In this document: in pieces, positions 58,870 to 64,000 of the stretch
Layout of the letters: each line of letters begins with the position of its first letter
Position numbering within the stretch: position 1 is the stretch's first letter
Origin: Daucus carota subsp. sativus
Lineage: Eukaryota > Streptophyta > Magnoliopsida > Apiales > Apiaceae
Length of the DNA: 64,000 bases
Assembly (NCBI RefSeq): GCF_001625215.2
Contig: NC_030383.2
Location: 55,914,949-55,978,948, forward strand
Direction: 5' to 3'
Program-made: the position numbers and the translations under genes
The notes under the pieces: model-generated
Seen by the model: the letters and a program-made list of their open reading frames with translations, nothing else
Told to the model about the DNA's origin: nothing
Database searches by the model: none

Positions 58870-59313
58870 AGGGCTGTAATTCGAGCCGAGCCGGGCGAGT
58901 TTCGAGCCGAGCCTAATTCGAGCCAAGATTAATCGAGTCGAGCCGAGCCGGCTCGATTAACTAATCGAGCCTAAATCTTTGCCCGAACTCGACTCGGTTA
59001 ATTTCACGAGTCGAGTCGAGCCGGCTCGTTTAGCTAAACGAGCCGGTTTTAACGAGTCGAGCGAGCCAGCTCGTATAATTTTACACTTAATCGAGCTCAA
59101 ACCTCTACCCGAACTCGGCTCGTTTAATTTCACGAGTCGAGTCGAGCCGGCTCGTTTAATTAAACGAGTCGAGTCGAGCCGGCTCGTTTAATTAAACGAG
59201 TCGAAACCTTTACCTGAACTCGGCTCGTTTAACGAGTCGAGTCGAGCCGAGCCCACTTAAACGAGTTCGAGCCGGGCGAGCTCGCGAGCCGCCCGGCTCG
59301 AATTACAGCTCTA
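58870..59313. mobile_element. hAT-like foldback element rich in CGAGC
   Basis: Ends agggctgtaattcgagcc and ggctcgaattacagctct are inverted, and the interior is full of CGAGCC / GGCTCG pairs that can fold on themselves. GAAGGACTT occurs on both sides (58861-58869 and 59314-59322), a duplication of 8-9 bp. No protein encoded. Confidence 0.88.
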
Positions 59314-59783
59314 GAAGGACTTGTGGCCACTGGGTACTAAAAATACATTATCAACATCCTTCTTTCTCATTATTCGTTATCTTCTAATTCCCCAATATCT
59401 CCCCCTCTTTATTGATTTTTTAAAGCACATGGTATTGTTTTTGTAGGAAGGTTGTTAGAAATATTCTTATGAAAACTGATAAAGCTGCTTTGGTTACATG
59501 GTTGAACTATAGTGCTGAGTTAGTATAATAAGCATAACTTTTGGAAGATCATTGTTTGTAACTGAAGTATCACCGGCAACAACAACCACTGGCAATGCTG
59601 ATTTTTGTACAAGCAAAACCAGATTCTGAAATTCAGGTTGCTACTCTCTATCACCACCTCCAGCTTATAACATATTAATTGCGTCTATATTCTACTGGCT
59701 AAACATATCATAAATGATTCTAATATGTGCCCTTTGTTATTCTTTAAGGATAGATCTTATGGTATATCTTTTGAATAGACGCA

Positions 59784-62182
59784 ATGGCTATAAATTCCTC
59801 CATCTGTCCCAAATTCCTTGAAGCAAGTCCTCATCCGAAATTGCAAACCCGAACTTTTTGTACAAAGGTACAAGTCAATCCTTATATCATCAAAGATAAT
59901 TTCCTTCGATTTGGAACCTTTTATGGTCTTTATAGATACAGAACTTTGACTTGAAGTGCATTCTGCAGACTAGAAGAGTAGCATTACAACTCACCACTCA
60001 AAAGGTCCATGGAAGCACCTCCATCAAAAGACAAATTTCAGAGCCTACACCGGATTGCGAAACTTGGCAACAGAGTCAGACTCAAGTACTGGTTGATCTC
60101 CTACATGACTGTGCAAAAAATAGGTCCATCAGAGATTCAGGAGCAGTTCATGGTTACATCTTAAGACGTGAAGTCCCAGGAGAGGACCTATTAGTGTTAC
60201 TCAATCATGTAGCCTATTCTTATTCAAAATGCTCAGATTTTAGTGTAGCCAAGTTGGTGTTTGATAATATGCCTCAAAGAAATACCTTTTCTTGGACAGT
60301 CATGATTTCAGGGTCAACAGAGAATGGGTTTCTTAGTGATGGGATCAAGTACTTCTCCAAGATGCAGGAAAATGGGATGTTGCCTGATAAATTTACATAT
60401 TCTGCAATCATCCAGTTATGCATTGGTATAGAATGCATTGATTGTGGTAAATCAGTGCATGCTCAAATTGTTAAAAGAGGTTTTGCAAGTCAGACTTTTG
60501 TTAGCACATCTCTTCTTAACATGTATGCAAAGTTGGGTCAGATTGAAGATTCATGTCGGGTATTTAACAACATGGAAGAACATAGCGAGGTCTCCTGGGC
60601 TGCGCTGATATCTGGACTTACGGCGAATAATCTTTATTATGAAGCATTTAGTAGTTTTCTTACTATGAGGAAGGAAGGAGTTGCTCCGAACACTTTCACC
60701 GTTACAAGTGTTTTAAAAGCGATTGGGATGCTAGGTGATGTTGATAAGGGCAAGCAAGTTCATAAATATGTATCTGAATCAGGTATGTTGTCTAATGTTC
60801 ATGTGGGAACTGCACTTATTGATATGTACTCAAAATGTGGGTCCCTGCATGATGCAAAGTCGGTTTTTAATAACTTCATTGACTCCGGGCTGAACATTCC
60901 ATGGAATGCAATGATTTCAGGCTATTCGCTGAGCAAGTGCAATGAAGAAGCTTTAAGGCTCTATGTCGAGATGTGTCAGAATAATATAAAATCTGATATT
61001 TATACTTATTGTAGTGTATTCAACACTATATCTGATTTAAGATATTTGTGGTTTGGGAAACAGGTTCACGGATTGATTGTGAAGTCCGGGTGTCATGTAA
61101 CGGTCCTAAGTGTTATTAATGCAATTGCAGATGCATATTCTAAATGTGGGTCCATTGAAGATGTAAGAAAAATCTTTGACAGAATGGAAGACAGAGATAT
61201 AGTATCTTGGACAACCCTGGTAAATGCTTACTCTCAATGCTCTGAATGGAGGGAATCACTAGCCATCTTTTTACAGATGAGAGAACAAGGATTTGCACCC
61301 AATCAGTTTACCTATCCTGTTGTTCTTGCTTCATGTGCTAATCTTTGTTTTTTGGAATATGGTCAACAAGTACATGGCCTTCTGCATAAGTCTGGCTTTG
61401 ATACGGACAGTTGTGTAGAAAGTGCTCTTATAGACATGTACTGTAAGTGCGGTAGTATCATAGAAGCAGGATATATTTTTGATGGCGTTTCTAATCCTGA
61501 TGTGGTTTCATGGACAGCCATGATCTGGGGTCATGCACAACATGGTTCTTGTGCTTATGCTCTTGAACTGTTTAGGAAGATGGAAGAGATGGATATTGAA
61601 GCCAATGCTGTAACCTTATTATGTGTTCTTTTTGCTTGTAGTCACGGTGGTATGGTAGAGGAAGGGCTTCATTATTTTGAGTCAATGGAGGGAACTTATG
61701 GTATTGTTCCAGAAATGGAACATTATGCTTGTATTGTTGATCTCTTAGGTCGTGTTGGACGCCTTGATGATGCATTAGAGTTCATAAAGAGTATGCCCGT
61801 TAAACCAAATGAGATGGTCTGGCAGAGCCTGCTAGGAGCATGCAGAATCTACGGCGATGTTGAGCTGGGGAATGTGGCTGCAGAGAAGATTCTTGCCATT
61901 CTGCCAGATTGTTCATCTACTTATGTTCTTCTATCTAACACATATATGGAGGCAGGGAACCCTAAGGGTGGAATTAGTTTGAGAAATATGATGAAGGAAC
62001 GAGGTGTTAAAAAGGAGCCAGGATGTAGTTGGATATCTGTCAAAGACAGGGTCCATAAATTTTACGCAAGAGATGAAGGTCATCCACAAAAGGATGACAT
62101 ATATGTCCAGTTAGAAGTACTAAGTAAAGGCATTAAGGACATGGGTTATGTTCCTTGTTTAAGATATGCATTGCAAGCTTAG
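59784..62182 (+). CDS. PLS-type pentatricopeptide repeat protein, E/E+ class
   Basis: Exons 59784-59867 and 59936-62182 join in phase to 776 residues. The long second exon has no suitable in-frame ATG at its start (the frame opens with TTG at 59951), so the start is placed in the short upstream exon, MAINSSICPKFLEASPHPK, an organelle-targeting-like leader. Many PPR motifs follow in P-L-S alternation, with signatures such as HVGTALIDMYSKCGSLHDA, VSWTTLVNAYSQ and ALIDMYCKCGSIIEAG. The end carries the E domain (VWQSLLGACRIYGDVELG, STYVLLSNTYMEAGNPKG, KKEPGCSWI) and a short E+-like stretch ending at YVPCLRYALQA, without a DYW domain. Such proteins bind organelle RNA and guide C-to-U editing; the target site is unknown. 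No lesion is seen. Confidence 0.92.
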
Positions 62183-64000
62183 GGTTAATGGCATTGAAAA
62201 GTAAGGCCTAAAGCTTTGAGAAAGATAACAAATTTTCTTTTGAAGCATAATCTTTTGCAGAAATTCAATGCGCCAGCAGTTTGTGAGTTTGCATGCAAAA
62301 AATATAATTCAGGCTGGCACACATCTCTTGCATATATGTTTTTACCTTTTACTAAGGCGAAGTCTCTTGTTTTAAATGCAGAATTGTGATCTTCATGGAG
62401 AAGTTAAGAGGGCTATCTTCATTGTTTTTGAGATCTATTATTACCCCCAAAGAAATGATATAGCAAAACTGTTGGTAAAAGTAGCTTTACAACAATTCTA
62501 TCTACACAATACTTTGGTGAAAAAACTTTTTGTTCTTCTTTTTGCTAATTGCCCTGTGAAAAAACAACAATCTGTCTTAGTGTCTTGTTGTATGAAAGAA
62601 TTATTATTCTTTGAATTGAACCCCTTCAATCAGATAGATCGCCTTCTTGCCACCTTTAGCAGACTAATAGCAAATGTATTCATTACATATGGTGCAAAGA
62701 AAAACAGGATATAGGAGTGAATTTGTGTTGAAGTGACTATCTCCAGATTGAGGCAAGGGACAGTATTATTACGTCCCAGTTATATGTGATGTTACTAAGA
62801 TATTGAATCTTTGGTTGACTGACTGGTATGGCTATATTACCTGTACTCTGTCGTGCATATGTTCTTCAAGTTAATTATACTATTACGTATTTGTTCCTTA
62901 TGACCAAGCAACAGATTCTCAATTAGGCGATGTTGTGGTTGATCTCTCCATACCTTTTGCAGGAGTCCTCTTGTTGCAGGTGTGTAACTCAGTATTATAA
63001 GCTTCTCATTATTGTTGATTTGAGAGAATATATTAGCTTACTTATTTGAGTCAATGATCGATTCGTTGTAAACATTATGCACCTATTTTTGTAGTTAAAG
63101 CTCATTGAGGAACCCGGAATTCTAATTTAATAAACTTGACTACTGTCTTAGCAATTTGTCAGATTTTGTTAAAAAAAGGTGTTTTAAGCTAAGCCATGGA
63201 AGTCTGAAGTAGTGAAAGTGCATGGAAACCTGAAGTAGCGAAACTGCAGTTGAGATGAACCTTACAAGACCCTTGTTGTTTAGATATACTTTGAGCTATT
63301 TACATTCCCTGTGGCCTTCAAAATGTTAATATGCAAGTCAAATCACTTTAGATACACTTGCATACTAAACTTTCAGTGAGTTCTGTCAATTTCTTTTCCT
63401 GCTTTCTCAGGAACATTTTATATTTATGAATCATACTCAATAATGCATTAATATTTCTTTTCAAGTTTAAAAGTAGCAAATATGATTACTTGAGGCTGGT
63501 AACTATCAGTCCATTTACAGGGACCAAGTTGATGTTACCTTTTCTGCCTCAAATGACGGGTGCCTCTATGATCCAATCTATCTCACAGAGTAAGATATAG
63601 TTAGATTTTTGAATAATGTGTTGCTTGAATAGGAACAACAGCAATTTTTTTTTAGTTCCTACAATTCTTCTGGCTGAAGCTATATATATTAATGTGTACA
63701 TCTGTACAGCCTAGTCTGGTGTTTAGTTTTATGTTTCCTACAGAGCTGATTTGTGAACTATATATTTAATAGTAACCTGTTTCTTTCTTTTTTAAAAGTT
63801 AGTGAAACGTGCCTATATGCTAAAATGCAGATTTTTTTCTATCTTGCTTAGGCATTTGAAGTGCTTGATTTTTCTGGCTAACTATTTGGCAACACACTCA
63901 CGCACAGGTACAATATTGGTTTGACTGACCCGAATCAACTTCAAATGATTATTTCAAAAAGATTTCAATCGAATAATCACATAAACAAGGAGAAAAAGTT
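62183..64000. other. Downstream region, no gene supported
   Basis: Probably the PPR 3' UTR and intergenic DNA. A 112-codon plus-strand frame at 62376 has no recognisable family. A short exon-like stretch near 63520-63590 could belong to a gene running off the window, but I cannot support it. Confidence 0.4.

Noticed and set aside
62376..62714. 112-codon frame after the PPR gene
   Set aside because: No recognised domain; more likely 3' UTR or intergenic sequence.

Overview
This is nuclear DNA of a flowering plant, most likely a eudicot. Genes have multiple GT-AG introns, several protein families are plant-specific (vacuolar AVT6 transporter, PLS-type PPR protein, CYP716 and CYP71 fragments), plastid and mitochondrial fragments are inserted, and Copia, Harbinger, hAT-like, MULE-like and Stowaway elements are nested. 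The family cannot be fixed from the sequence alone; an asterid would fit.

Left flank (1-13.3 kb): a gene-dense segment with three apparently intact genes: an AVT6-type amino acid transporter (+, 5 exons), a small ARM-repeat protein with an Arg-rich leader (-, 6 exons) and the ribosome-biogenesis factor NOP53/SMO4 (-, 12 exons). I rebuilt all exon boundaries by joining reading frames at splice sites.

Middle (14-57 kb): a repeat-rich gene graveyard. An LRR receptor kinase pseudogene (14.5-22.8 kb) is split by an apparently intact Ty1/copia element whose LTRs look identical, split again by a hAT-like element, and cut off before its kinase domain. From 22.8 to 32 kb are AT-rich repeat modules, including a 1.9-kb unit repeated about 2.4 times. 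Decayed gene pieces follow: CYP71 tail, STR11-like rhodanese, RGLG ubiquitin ligase, CYP716 piece, plastid rpl23/trnI joined to mitochondrial ccmC, and a CAR/C2 protein. A 4-kb Harbinger element (46.8-50.8 kb) carries an intact Myb/SANT ORF1. Beyond it, three copies of a papain-like protease pseudogene fragment share modules with the 22.8-32 kb block, and a second organelle-DNA copy and a poly(A)-tailed retroposon follow.

Right flank (57-64 kb): one apparently intact intron-containing PPR gene, with a hAT-like foldback element upstream.

The intact genes do not form a pathway. The main biological story is the middle: unrelated, intron-retaining gene fragments, organelle DNA and nested transposons, with several insertions confirmed by target-site duplications and empty-site copies inside this same window.
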